NCBI RefSeq assembly: GCF_035917455.1
Contig: NZ_CP109078.1
Location: forward strand, 5,626,001-5,690,000
Direction of reading: 5' to 3'
Length of the DNA stretch: 64,000 bases
Source of the DNA: Micromonospora sp. NBC_01796
GTDB lineage: Bacteria > Actinomycetota > Actinomycetes > Mycobacteriales > Micromonosporaceae
The position numbers were made by a program, and so were the translations under genes. Shown here piece by piece: positions 26,320-35,084 of the stretch. Position 1 is the stretch's first letter. Each line of letters begins with the position of its first letter. Under the pieces are notes generated by a model. The model did not search any database, had not been told where the DNA came from, and was given only the letters and a program-made list of their open reading frames with translations.

Positions 26320-27600
26320 TCAGCCGAGCAGGATGCGGTGTCGTAGGAGGGCGAAGCCCGCTCGTCCATACATTTGCCGCTTGATGAGTTTGGTTTTGGT
26401 GTTGACGCCTTCGGTGTCGCCGTTGTGGAAGGGGTAGGTCAGTGCGGCGTTGACGGCGTGGCGGTCGAGGTTGAGGCCGCGGGTGAAGGTGTGTAGGTGG
26501 GGCAGGTCGATGGTCTTGACCTCGGTGATCCACGATTCGAGACGGTCGTCATTGCCTTGCGCGGGAGTGAGGAGCGCGGCGAAGGAGCTGATGAAGCCGG
26601 TCAGTGCGGTCATCTGGGGGCAGGTAGCGGTGAGGGTGTCGACGAGTGTCCGTTGAGGGTCTTTGAGCTGTTCGGGTGGGGTCAGGAGGTAGCGGGTCAG
26701 GCGCCGGGGTGACAGCGCCGGGCGGTCGGCTTCGACGCGGCCTTGGGTGATGTAGCGGTAGAGCAGGTTGAGGGTGCCGGTGTAACCCAGTTCCCTGATT
26801 TCGGCGAGGAGTTGGGTGGCGCCAACGGCGGGGTCTTGTTCCCGGCGGCGGCGTAGGTGGACGCGGTAGGGGTCGACGAGGGTGGGCCGGTACTGCGGTG
26901 CGCGGATGAGGCGTTCGGGTTCGCTGATTCGGGCGTAGCGTTTGACGGTGTTGAGGCCGAGGTTGAGACGGCGGGCGCATTCCAGCAGGCCGACGCCTTT
27001 GTTGAGCAGGTCGTGGACCTGTTGCCACCGCTGCCGGGTGGTCACGGCCCGTTTGCCCTCCTGCAGCGGCGGGCCTGCTTTGGCCCAGCACGAGCTGTGC
27101 GCGGTGACCTCTTTGCGGACGGCCTCGGCGAGGTTGTGCCATAGGTGCCAGCGGTCCGCGACGTGCAACGCGCCGGGCAGGGCGCGGCGGACCGCTTCGG
27201 CGTAGGCGCCGGAGGAGTCCCGGCATACCACCTCGACGCCGGGATGCTCACGCAGCCACGTTTCCAACGTGTTGGCCTTGCGGTCGGGCAGCACATCGAT
27301 GCGCTCGCGAGTGACCGCGTCGATCAGGACGGTGGCGTAACGCTGACGTCGGCGCAACGCGAAGTCGTCAACCCCGAGCACGCGGGGCACACGCTGCTCG
27401 GGCAACGGTATACGCAGCAGTGTCCGCAGGGCGGTGTGCCGGGACATGACGACCGCCGCCAGGGCCGACAACAACCGAGCGCCCGCGCGGCCGGCCAGCT
27501 GACGCACGACCGCGGCGACGTGACCGATCAACCGGGATGTCCGACGCTGATAACGCTCCAGAACTCCCGGAAGCTGTTCCCGGAACGTCTGACGGGGATC
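26320..27600 (-). pseudogene. ISL3-family transposase, N-terminus missing
   Basis: The C-terminal 400 or more residues of an ISL3-type DDE transposase are intact: VLGVDDFALRR (first Asp), VVCRDSSGAYAEAVRRALP (second Asp), the ADRWHLWHNL block and HNGDTEGVNTKTKLIKRQMYGRAGF (Glu) at the end. The zinc-finger N-terminus is absent. Homology can be read upstream in frame as FREQLPGVLERYQRRTSRLIGH to about 27600, where the sequence changes abruptly into an IS256-type transposase. A deletion joined the two elements, so this copy should be inactive. Confidence 0.85.
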
Positions 27601-27968
27601 GCCTCGTTGAACCCATCCAACCGCCGGGCGTGCTTCGGGACGATCCGCGGGGTGAACGACCCCGCCCGATCCCGAGGAACCTGAATACGCACCGGCCCGA
27701 CCTCGGTCTGCACCGTCTTTGCTCCATGACCGTTACGGATGTTGACCCGCCGACCGGACTCCTCATCGACACCAGCCTCGTCGAGATGGGCGTCGAGTTC
27801 GGCGTCCAGGGCCGACTCGAGCACGGTGCGGGTGATCCCGGCCAGTAGCCCGCCCGGACCGACCAACGACACTCCGTCGGCCTTGGCCCGCTCGACCAAC
27901 TGCTGGGCGCACTCCAACTCCGCCGGTGTCGCCTGCGGAACCTGAATAGCTGTCTTCTTGTCTGCCAT
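27600..27968 (-). pseudogene. IS256-family (Mutator) transposase, N-terminal fragment
   Basis: Starts at ATG 27968 with GGAAGGA upstream and reads MADKKTAIQVPQ, then the IS256 N-terminal blocks LLAGITRTVLESALDAELDAHL, RNGHGAKTVQTEVGPVRIQVPRDR and PKHARRLDGFNEAI. Family homology stops at about 27600, where ISL3 sequence begins in another frame; the DDE catalytic part is lost. Confidence 0.85.
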
Positions 27969-28047
27969 GACGTGGTCCTTCCCGGACAGGATCGACGTCC
28001 TGTCCAACGGACCACACCCAGGTCAAACACGGAAATCTACGCAGTCC
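27600..28047 (-). mobile_element. IS256-type element remnant
   Basis: Includes the transposase fragment and about 80 bases of leader ending near 28047, where GACTGCGTAGATTTCC (minus strand) could be the element's terminal repeat. The other end is lost in the junction with ISL3. The end position is an estimate. Confidence 0.5.
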
Positions 28048-28285
28048 CAGGCGGCTAGCTCAAGGCTGGGTTTTTGGATGACGCAGGGAGTGCAGCATGA
28101 TGACGGCTGCTGTGGTCGCGTCCTGCTGGGCTGTCAGGTCGCTGCGGAGATCGCTCTCATCGTATGCGTTGTCGCCCATCGTGCTGATCACGGGAACCCA
28201 ATCACCTGGGCCTGCCCCGTTTTGACGGACATCCGAGATCAGGGGACCTGGGGTCTCCGGGAGGATGTCCAGCATCATGGAGAGC

Positions 28286-28588
28286 ATGGGAAAGAAGCGG
28301 CCGCGGCCTCGGCGTTCGTTCACGCCGGAGTTCAAGGCCGAGATCGTCGAGTTGTGTCAGCGTGGTGACCGCACGCTCCGGCAGGTCAGCCAGGACTTCG
28401 ACCTGACCGAGACGGCAGTGCGTGAGTGGGTCAAGCAGGCCGAACTCGACACCGGCGTCCGCGCCGATGGGCTGACCACCGACGAACGGGCCGAACTCGC
28501 ACAGCTGCGCAAAGAGAACCGCAGGCTGCGCGAAGACGTCGATGTGCTCAAACGGGCAACGGCTTTCTTCGCGAAGGAGACCCGGTGA
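28286..28588 (+). CDS. IS3 transposase OrfA (helix-turn-helix)
   Basis: About 100 residues: MGKKRPRPRRSFTPEFKAEI, then the helix-turn-helix (TLRQVSQDFDLTETAVREWVKQAE) that binds the IS ends, and a leucine-zipper-like tail (LAQLRKENRRLREDVDVLKRA). It ends in GTGA overlapping orfB. ATG 28286 follows GGAG; ATGs at 28277 and 28265 are alternatives adding 3 or 7 residues. A frameshift product OrfAB would be the active transposase in IS3 elements. Confidence 0.88.
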   Translation: MGKKRPRPRRSFTPEFKAEIVELCQRGDRTLRQVSQDFDLTETAVREWVKQAELDTGVRADGLTTDERAELAQLRKENRRLREDVDVLKRATAFFAKETR

Positions 28589-29481
28589 ACGTCTTCCCGT
28601 TCATCGCCGCGGAGCAGGCCGGCAAGCACAACGTTAAACGTGCCTGCGAACTGCTCGAGGTCTCCCGATCCGCCTACTACCAGCAGAAAACCGGCACCCA
28701 GTCGCAGCGCGAGCGGGTCGATGCCCGGCTCACCGACAAGATCACCGTGCTGCACGAACGGTCCAAGGGCACCTACGGGGCGCCGCGGATCCACGCTGAC
28801 CTCACCGAACAGGGGCTACGGCACGGCCGCAAACGCGTCGCCCGGCTGATGCGCATCGCCGGACTCGCCGGCAAGAGCCCACGCCGCTGGCGCACGACCA
28901 CAATCCCGGATCCGGCCGCCGGGCTCCGACCTGACCTGGTCGGCCGCGATTTCCGTGTTGATCCTGGCGTAATCGATACCCGCTGGTGCGGCGACATCAC
29001 CTACATCAACACGTGGCAGGGCTGGCTCTACCTGGCCACTGTCATCGATCTCGCATCACGCCGGGTCGTCGGCTGGGCCGTGGCCGACAACCTCAAGACC
29101 GACCTGGTCGACGCCGCCCTCGCCGACGCTGTCGCACGCCGCCGACCCGAGCCCGGGCTGGTGTTTCATTCCGACCGTGGCACGCAATACGTCAGCGCCC
29201 AGCACACCCGCCTGGCACACCGTCACGACATCCGCCTGTCCGTCGGCCGGCGCGGACAGTGCTGGGACAACGCAGTCGCCGAGTCGTTCTTCGCCACCAT
29301 CAAAACCGAACTCCTGCACCGCCAGGCCTGGCCCACCCACCAAGCCGCCCGCCAGGCCATATTCGAATACATCGAGGGCTGGTACAACACCCGCCGCCGA
29401 CACTCAACCCTCGGCTACCTCAGCCCTGCGGCCTTCGAGACCACCAGCTCACAACCGCTACCGATCGACCGAGCCGCCTAA
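28585..29481 (+). CDS. IS3 transposase OrfB (DDE integrase)
   Basis: 298 residues from GTG 28585, overlapping the orfA stop by 4 bases. It has the HTH_21 region (ELLEVSRSAYYQQ; YGAPRIHADL) and the rve integrase core with the DDE triad: Asp in RWCGDITYI, Asp in FHSDRGTQY and Glu in WDNAVAESFFATIKTE. Length and all key residues are normal for IS3. Confidence 0.93.
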   Translation: MNVFPFIAAEQAGKHNVKRACELLEVSRSAYYQQKTGTQSQRERVDARLTDKITVLHERSKGTYGAPRIHADLTEQGLRHGRKRVARLMRIAGLAGKSPRRWRTTTIPDPAAGLRPDLVGRDFRVDPGVIDTRWCGDITYINTWQGWLYLATVIDLASRRVVGWAVADNLKTDLVDAALADAVARRRPEPGLVFHSDRGTQYVSAQHTRLAHRHDIRLSVGRRGQCWDNAVAESFFATIKTELLHRQAWPTHQAARQAIFEYIEGWYNTRRRHSTLGYLSPAAFETTSSQPLPIDRAA

Positions 29482-29926
29482 CTAAGATCAACACAACGAC
29501 CCTGTCCGTCGAAACGGGTCAAGCCCAACCACCATCGCCGGTTGCATATTCGCGCCAAACTGATCCGATTTGAACGGTGGTGTGAACGGCGTGGTTGCGG
29601 CGGGTAACGGCGAGATCGATTAAGTCCAACGTTTCAGTCCAGTCGCCCACGCTTTCTCGAGCTAGTCGCCTACGGATCATCTGTGCTAGTTGACCTCCGG
29701 TTGCCTTCTTGAGATCGGTCAGGGGATCCAGGTGCCTCGCGATTGCCCCCAGCGCAGCCTCTGTCTCCGCGCCCTGAGCCATCACCAGGCCGCGCAACCT
29801 ATGCATGTCTCGTGCCTGGAAATCATCGTGCGGATCGTAGGCTGTGTCCGGATAGAGCTCGTTCCAGACGGTCTGCCAGGACAAAACACGCTCCCCAAAC
29901 CTTGGCCCTTTTTTAGTCTCAGTCAC

Positions 29927-30201
29927 TAGAGGAGTATCTCCTGTGGGGACAAGTAACTCTAGTCGCTATCGGCGTCGCCGTAGGGTGCATCGGTCCGTGG
30001 AAAGGGTGCTACGGACCTCCCGACGTCGACACAGCCCTGCTTTCGGGTGGGGCGCTCCAGGGGGACTAGGCCAAGACCCCAGGCCAGGGGGCATCCCAGC
30101 GTTGCGCCACCAGGTGCACAGCGTCGGAGCCCGCCAGTGCGGCTATGAAGGGGGCGGCGGCCTGCGTCCGGGGCGCCAATCAGACCCACCTCTGCCTGGG
30201 A
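29927..30201. other. Short interval with no recognised gene
   Basis: Between the start of the IS-split gene and the helicase remnant stop. Open frames present have no ribosome site and no recognisable content. Confidence 0.5.
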
Positions 30202-30714
30202 TCAAAGCAGGGTGAGCTGCTCTTGGTCGACTCCGGGTGGGCGTACCTGGTTGGGTTTTCGTGCCGCCCTAGCCGATTTACGCGGAGCTGTGCGGAGCTC
30301 GGGTCTTGCGCTGATCACGGTGAGTGTCTTGCGTGCGCGGGTGAGCGCCACGTAGAGGTTAGTGGGTTCGTGTTGGTCGGCGTCGAGCACTACGGCATGG
30401 TCGTATTCCAGGCCCTTGATCAGGGTGGGTCGGGAGAGTGTGTACCTGCTGGCTCGCCGTCCTGTCGCTCGGGTGCGATTGCGATGTTGGATCACCGACT
30501 CGGCGACGAGCTGACTGCCAGCGTCCGCCGTACGCAGGGCGCTTAGCACCGTGTACCAGGCGTCGTGGCGGTAGGTGGCACCGCCGGGGAGTTGGGCGAT
30601 GCTGAGTAGCGCCTCCCGTACCGCGTCAGGTGAGGGGCCGGTGAGGAGGGCGGTCAGGGACTCCTGGACCTTTTCCGCGCCTGGTCGGCGTAGGCCGATC
30701 GCGAAGACGGTCAT
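30202..30714 (-). pseudogene. C-terminal remnant of an SF1 (UvrD-like) helicase
   Basis: 170 residues. Only the last helicase motifs are present: LSRPTLIKGLEYDHAVVLDAD (motif V region) and NLYVALTRARKTLTVIS (motif VI with the Arg finger). The Walker A/B half is missing, and nothing upstream to 31272 supplies it. A decayed SF1 helicase, possibly once part of a defence or repair system, is most likely; which one cannot be told. Confidence 0.7.
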
Positions 30715-30929
30715 GGGACGTACGTCGATCCGGCACGCGGGAACTCCGACTACTTTGTCCAGGTTAGTTGGCTACCTCAGCGTCCCGCTGATGGATTGCC
30801 CGTGCGGGGTGGCGGGTGGTGGCATCGGTTTGACGTGTCCGAGCCGGCGAGCGGCGACGAGTCCTGCGTGCGAGTCGGCGACTCAGCTCGGATGGTTCAT
30901 GGGGTGTCGATGACCGCCCTTCCCCCGGG

Positions 30930-31030
30930 GGTAGCTCGCTCACAACCTGCGATGAGCGTCCGCCCGTCTGTGACATTCAGGTGACGACGACGCGGCGCCA
31001 GCGCCTCGCCTATCCGGAGTCCGTGGGGCC
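30930..31030 (-). pseudogene. Possible tyrosine recombinase fragment
   Basis: The minus strand codes GLRIGEALAPRRRHLNVTDG and a little more, resembling the box I region (TGLRxGEAL, containing the first catalytic Arg) of phage-type integrases. No other integrase motif is found nearby. The rest of 30715-31272 holds nothing else recognised. Confidence 0.3.
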
Positions 31031-31272
31031 AGTAGTGGCACGAGCACCCATCTCCGAGTTCGAACCGCGCGACGAGTTGGTTGTCAACGGTGAGGATGCA
31101 AGAGTCGGCCTCGGGTATGCGAGGTAGCCGCATGTTCCGGCCTTGACCAGGCTGGACTCATCTGCTCCCGAGGCGCGCGGATGGAGGCCGACGGGATGAG
31201 CTGGAGGTGCGGCGGGGCAGGGGCGGGGCGGCGGCGAGGGCAAACCCCACCGCCGCCCTAGGGTGAGGTGGG

Positions 31273-31437
31273 TCAGCGGCGACGGAGGGTCCGCCGGGAC
31301 GACCCGGAGAACGACTCGGCAATCCTCGGCAGATCCTCATGACGTGCGCGGTGGACGATGTAGAGCCAGAACGCTGACCTGCCAGCTGCCGCCATGCCGA
31401 GAACAATGGCGAGCGGCGTTCCGATTTCGGGCAGCAC
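31273..31437 (-). CDS. Small single-helix membrane protein
   Basis: 54 residues from a GTG with a near-perfect AAAGGAGGGG ribosome site 6 bases upstream. It reads VLPEIGTPLAIVLGMAAAG, a short hydrophobic helix, then a basic C-terminus. No function is known. The strong ribosome site argues that it is translated. Confidence 0.55.
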   Translation of the reverse strand: MLPEIGTPLAIVLGMAAAGRSAFWLYIVHRARHEDLPRIAESFSGSSRRTLRRR

Positions 31438-32175
31438 CGATTTCCCCTCCTTTAGGGGCTCGGCGCGTTTCCCGAGAACAAGCTGGGCTGCTCTCCGCCC
31501 GTACACCGGAAGGCGCGCAACTGGATTACGCCAGGAAGTAAGACCGGGTACAGCTTAGCCGCTGAGGAAATGCTCTTGCCGATCCACGTCGACGCGTGCC
31601 CGACCCGTCTGTGTATTGCAATCTGCCTCTTACCACGCGCTTATGGGTGCGCCAGTTGTTCGGTGAGTATGCCGTGGGGTGCCTGTAGATGAGTTCGGCA
31701 CCCCACGGTGGGGTCGTTCTTACCCGACTTTGGTTGTTGGATCGGTTACGCGATGTAGATGAGGAGCGAGGTCCAGCTCATCCAGCAGGTAGTCAAATTG
31801 CTGCTCTCTGACGCTTGTGGGTAGTTGGAATTGGCCTAGGCCTCGTCGTCGGCTGCGATGGCGTCGACGACCGGTGTTTCGGGGGTGCCGAAATCATAGC
31901 GCCGTATAAGATGGCGCACAAACACGCAGGTCATGACCTTTGGGGAGAGTTTCCATCATTCCGATGTGTCCGATTTATCAAGGCTTACGTCATAATTGGC
32001 ATGACGCGCCTGGCGACCATGACCTCTGTCGATAGTTCGGCGGTCGCTGATCTTCGAACCTCCAGGTCTTAACGTGCCGGAGGTTGATGAGTGACGGTAG
32101 AATTTTGTTTGCCCGTTCGAAGATCGCCGACCGTTGTCGATCTTTGGTGGATGCCGCTGGTGGAGTGGGGTCGCC
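31438..32175. other. Gene-free interval
   Basis: About 740 bases lacking a supported gene, with lower GC than its neighbours near 31900-32110. It contains a 12-bp hairpin at 31672-31708. No promoter can be assigned confidently to the gene at 32176. Confidence 0.5.
31672..31708. terminator. Hairpin, possible terminator
   Basis: CCGTGGGGTGCC (31672-31683) and GGCACCCCACGG (31697-31708) form a perfect 12-bp stem with a 13-base loop. No coding gene is directly adjacent, so which transcript it would end is unclear. Confidence 0.5.
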
Positions 32176-32553
32176 ATGTCGGATCAACTCGTCCTCGCTG
32201 TCGCAACCGTGTTGGCGACCAAGGGTGCCGAGGCGCTCGTGTCCGGCGGCAGGACCGCCGTCGGTGCCCTGCTTCGGCTCATCCGCACGCGTTTCGGCAA
32301 AGATACGGACGAGTCGGCCGCCCTGACCGCGGTGGTCACCTGTCCCGACGACCGTGCGCGCCAGATGGAACTAGCCTCCGCCTTGGCCCGGACGATGTCT
32401 GAAGATCCCGAATTCGACGCCGCGGTCCGAGCCCAGTGGCAACTCGTCGAGACGGCCATGTTCGCGACTCAGGGTGACGTTTCCAACCGATTCGCCGGCC
32501 AGGCGGATGTGGTCGTGCAGGCTCGCGATATTCACGGCGATGTCCGTTTCTAG
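32176..32553 (+). CDS. Small partner protein of the NB-ARC gene
   Basis: 125 residues: an N-terminal helical part (LVLAVATVLATKGAEALVSGGRTAVGALLR) and a C-terminal end NRFAGQADVVVQARDIHGDVRF. The pattern VVQARDIxGDVxF recurs in actinobacterial proteins encoded next to NB-ARC/TPR proteins and resembles VIHGGVHF at the start of the next protein, suggesting a shared short interaction motif. ATG 32176 follows GGAGTGGGG. It lies 40 bases before the NB-ARC gene, so probably the same operon. Confidence 0.7.
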   Translation: MSDQLVLAVATVLATKGAEALVSGGRTAVGALLRLIRTRFGKDTDESAALTAVVTCPDDRARQMELASALARTMSEDPEFDAAVRAQWQLVETAMFATQGDVSNRFAGQADVVVQARDIHGDVRF

Positions 32554-32593
32554 TATCGACTGACCGCTTCCAACACGAGTCTCGGGGCCGCCG

Positions 32594-34858
32594 GTGGAGA
32601 TCGAAGAAAGCGGCAGTGGTTCCGTGGCGCGGGGCGACACGTTAAATGATCTAGGCGGGACGGTATTCGGGCCGAATGTCCAGTCCGGTGTGATTCACGG
32701 TGGTGTGCATTTTCATGCTGGCGCGGGTCAACAGACGCTGGTACCTCGCCAATTGCCACCAGCGCCCAGCTATTTCGTCAACAGATTGGTGGAGATCTCG
32801 GCTCTAGATGATCTGTTCGGGCAGGACGCACGTGCTGTGGCGGTGCTATGCGGTCCGGGCGGTGTCGGAAAATCGGCGCTGGCGAGGTGGTGGGCGAATG
32901 AGGCGACGGGCAGATTCGCCCATGGGCAGCTCTACGCCGACCTTCGTGGCTTCGGCGGCGACGAGCCACTCGACCCCGGTGAAGTGTTGGCTGCCTTCCT
33001 GCGAGCACTCGGAGTTGCCCCGGAGCGCGTCCCGATATCGTTAGCTGAGCAGACCGCCATGTATCGGACAGTTACGGCGAGCCGTTCTCTGCTTGTCGTT
33101 CTGGATGACGCGTACTCCGCCGGGCAGGTGAGGCCGTTGTTGCCGGCTGCCGGGTCAGGGGTGCTGGTTACCAGCCGGCGCCGTCTCGTTGGTCTGGTGC
33201 CCGACGGGGCGCGGTTGCTGGAGATCGCCCCGTTGTCGGCCCGTGAATCGGTTGAGCTGCTGACCCGGGCTGTCGGAGGTGAACGAATTTCCCGGGAGTA
33301 CGACCTGGCCGAGGAACTGGCTGGGATCTGCGGCGGCCTGCCACTCGCGCTCAACGTCGCCGCCGGCCGTTTGGTCGCCCGGCCGAAGCTGTCCGTGCAG
33401 GGTATCGTCACCGAACTCGCCGACGAGGCGGGACGGCTTTCTCGTCTCTCGACGCTGGAGGGCTCCTCGGTACGGGCCATGTTCGACGTGTCCTACCGTG
33501 CGCTGAGCAGGGACGCGGCCAGGCTGTATCGGGCGCTGAGCCTGCACCCGGGTCCGGAGCTTGGGGCGAGTCTGGCCACGACCATGGTCGTGGCAGACGG
33601 TGGCGATCGGTCCGGTGCGCTGGATGCCCTCGACGAGTTGCTGGACGCGTCCCTGTTGGACGAGGTCGCCGAGGACCGGTTCCGGTTTCACGACCTGCTG
33701 CGGCTGCATGCCCGCGAGATGTCTGACATGTATGACTCCGTGCTGGACCAGCAGGCCGCGCTGCGAGGCACGCTCGAGTTCTACCTGGCCGCGGCACGCC
33801 ATGCCGACATGGTCCTCACGCCCTACCGGCGCCGGATACCGTACGCGTTCCAGCGGACCGACGGTGCGCTGCCCGAGTTCCTCACCAGAACCGACGCTCT
33901 CGCCTGGTTGTCGCGAGAGCGAGCCAATCTCATCCATGCCGGTCGAGCCGCGCTGGCGCACGACTACCCGGAGCTGGCCTGGCAGCTCTGCGATGTGATG
34001 TGGCCCCTGCTTCTCTACGTGAAGAACTACCGGGATCGTCTGGAGATCGATGAGCGGGGGGTGCAGGCGGCGCGGGCCTGGGGGAATGTGTGGGCTGAAG
34101 CTGACATGCTCAAGCGTCTCAGTGGGGTCTGCGCCCGGGTCGGTGACTACGAGTCCGCGGAGCGCCACGGTGTCGGTGCGGTCGACCGGTACCGGGAAGC
34201 CGGCGACGTCCCAGGGAGCCTCGACGCCCGCGAGGGCCTGGCCGGCATCTACCGCGACACGGGCCGTGTGGAGCAGGCGGAGCGGCTGCTCATCCGGATC
34301 CTCGCCGAAAACAGACAGCTCGGCCGCGCCCGGAACGTCGGCCTGACCTGCTTCAATCTTGGCACCCTCCTCACTCACACAGGACGTCCGGCCGAGGCAC
34401 TACCACTCTTTGTCGAGGCCAAGGAGATCTTCGGAGGCCTCGCCGACGTCGACCCCTATAACGGGGCACGTGCGCTCATCGGTCTGGCCGGCGCCTACCT
34501 GGGCATTGGCGACATCGACGGTGCCGAACAAGCCGCGACCGAGGCCGCCGGGCGGATGACCGAGCTCGGCTCGGACCACGAGCGCGCAGAAGCATTGGTG
34601 GTGCTCGGGCATGCCGCGCGGCGGCGCGGGGCGGCACACGCCGCGCGGCGGCACTACCGGGAGGCGATGCGCATCTTCGACGCACTCGGTTCGGGTCGAG
34701 GTCGGGAACTGGTGCAGCGTCTCGCCGATCTGGACCGGGCCGGGGGAGGGGAGCAGCCTGCGCAAGGCGGATCCGTGGCTGTCCCTGCTGCCGACGGCCC
34801 AGACAGCGTAGAAAGAACGACCGATGCTGGAGAGGAGCGGGACGCTCGGCCGCAGTGA
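32594..34858 (+). CDS. NB-ARC/TPR STAND ATPase
   Basis: 754 residues from a GTG. After a short N-terminal segment with VIHGGVHFHAG comes the NB-ARC module: Walker A GPGGVGKSALA (about 88-98), Walker B SLLVVLDDA, TSRRRLVGL, GGLPLALNVAAG and the MHD-like FRFHDLLRLHARE. The C-terminal half has TPR repeats (ARVGDYESAERHGVGAVDRYREAGD and others). No effector domain (nuclease, TIR, protease) is seen, unlike most anti-phage STAND proteins, so it may act with its small partner. Role in regulation or defence is inferred. Confidence 0.88.
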   Translation: MEIEESGSGSVARGDTLNDLGGTVFGPNVQSGVIHGGVHFHAGAGQQTLVPRQLPPAPSYFVNRLVEISALDDLFGQDARAVAVLCGPGGVGKSALARWWANEATGRFAHGQLYADLRGFGGDEPLDPGEVLAAFLRALGVAPERVPISLAEQTAMYRTVTASRSLLVVLDDAYSAGQVRPLLPAAGSGVLVTSRRRLVGLVPDGARLLEIAPLSARESVELLTRAVGGERISREYDLAEELAGICGGLPLALNVAAGRLVARPKLSVQGIVTELADEAGRLSRLSTLEGSSVRAMFDVSYRALSRDAARLYRALSLHPGPELGASLATTMVVADGGDRSGALDALDELLDASLLDEVAEDRFRFHDLLRLHAREMSDMYDSVLDQQAALRGTLEFYLAAARHADMVLTPYRRRIPYAFQRTDGALPEFLTRTDALAWLSRERANLIHAGRAALAHDYPELAWQLCDVMWPLLLYVKNYRDRLEIDERGVQAARAWGNVWAEADMLKRLSGVCARVGDYESAERHGVGAVDRYREAGDVPGSLDAREGLAGIYRDTGRVEQAERLLIRILAENRQLGRARNVGLTCFNLGTLLTHTGRPAEALPLFVEAKEIFGGLADVDPYNGARALIGLAGAYLGIGDIDGAEQAATEAAGRMTELGSDHERAEALVVLGHAARRRGAAHAARRHYREAMRIFDALGSGRGRELVQRLADLDRAGGGEQPAQGGSVAVPAADGPDSVERTTDAGEERDARPQ

Positions 34859-35084
34859 GGACCAAACGCCGTATCGGACGAGCGACGTCCCCAGTCGTAC
34901 GCCGATGATGACCACGCCGGTCGATCCGCCCACCACCGTGATCGCCGCGCCGGGATAGCGGTCGAGCAACTCGGTCGCCAGATCTGCGGCCCGCGGATGG
35001 TCCGTGACAACAACCAGTACATCGGCCAGCCTTGCTGGCCGCGGTACCGGCTCGGACGGAAGAAGCGGCACGACAACCGGAGAG
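34859..35084. other. Convergent interval with a doubtful minus-strand frame
   Basis: A minus-strand frame beginning near GTG 35101, overlapping the end of the next gene, codes VVVPLLPSEPVPRPARLADV and more with coding-like codons, but it has no stop before 34400, well inside the NB-ARC gene. It may be a frameshifted remnant. It is not called as a gene. Confidence 0.3.

Larger units (their letters stand above)
28207..29527 (+). mobile_element. Complete IS3-family insertion sequence, 1321 bp
   Basis: Ends form 25-bp inverted repeats matching at 22 positions: left TGGGCCTGCCCCGTTTTGAC then GGACA; right end is its reverse complement with three changes, finishing CA at 29527. This gives the TG...CA termini of IS3 elements. 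A 3-bp target copy ACC flanks it at 28204-28206 and 29528-29530. It contains overlapping orfA and orfB on the plus strand, both undamaged, so it may be active. Confidence 0.92.
28060..29926 (-). pseudogene. Unknown gene split by an IS3 insertion
   Basis: The 5' part (29926 down to 29528) codes MTETKKGPRFGERVLSWQT to REYATGDGG; the 3' part (28206 down to 28060) codes GDWVPVISTMGDNAYDESDL to HPKTQP and a stop. Removing the IS (28207-29527) and one ACC target copy joins them in frame as GDGG-DWVPVI, giving a protein of about 180 residues. No family is recognised; the RRNHAVHTTVQIGSVW region is hydrophilic and helical with a conserved look. As it stands the 5' part would end 3 codons later (WA, stop) inside the IS. 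Confidence 0.8.

Noticed and set aside
26849-27145. Plus-strand frames opposite the ISL3 transposase
   Set aside because: Antisense of a recognised transposase without independent support.
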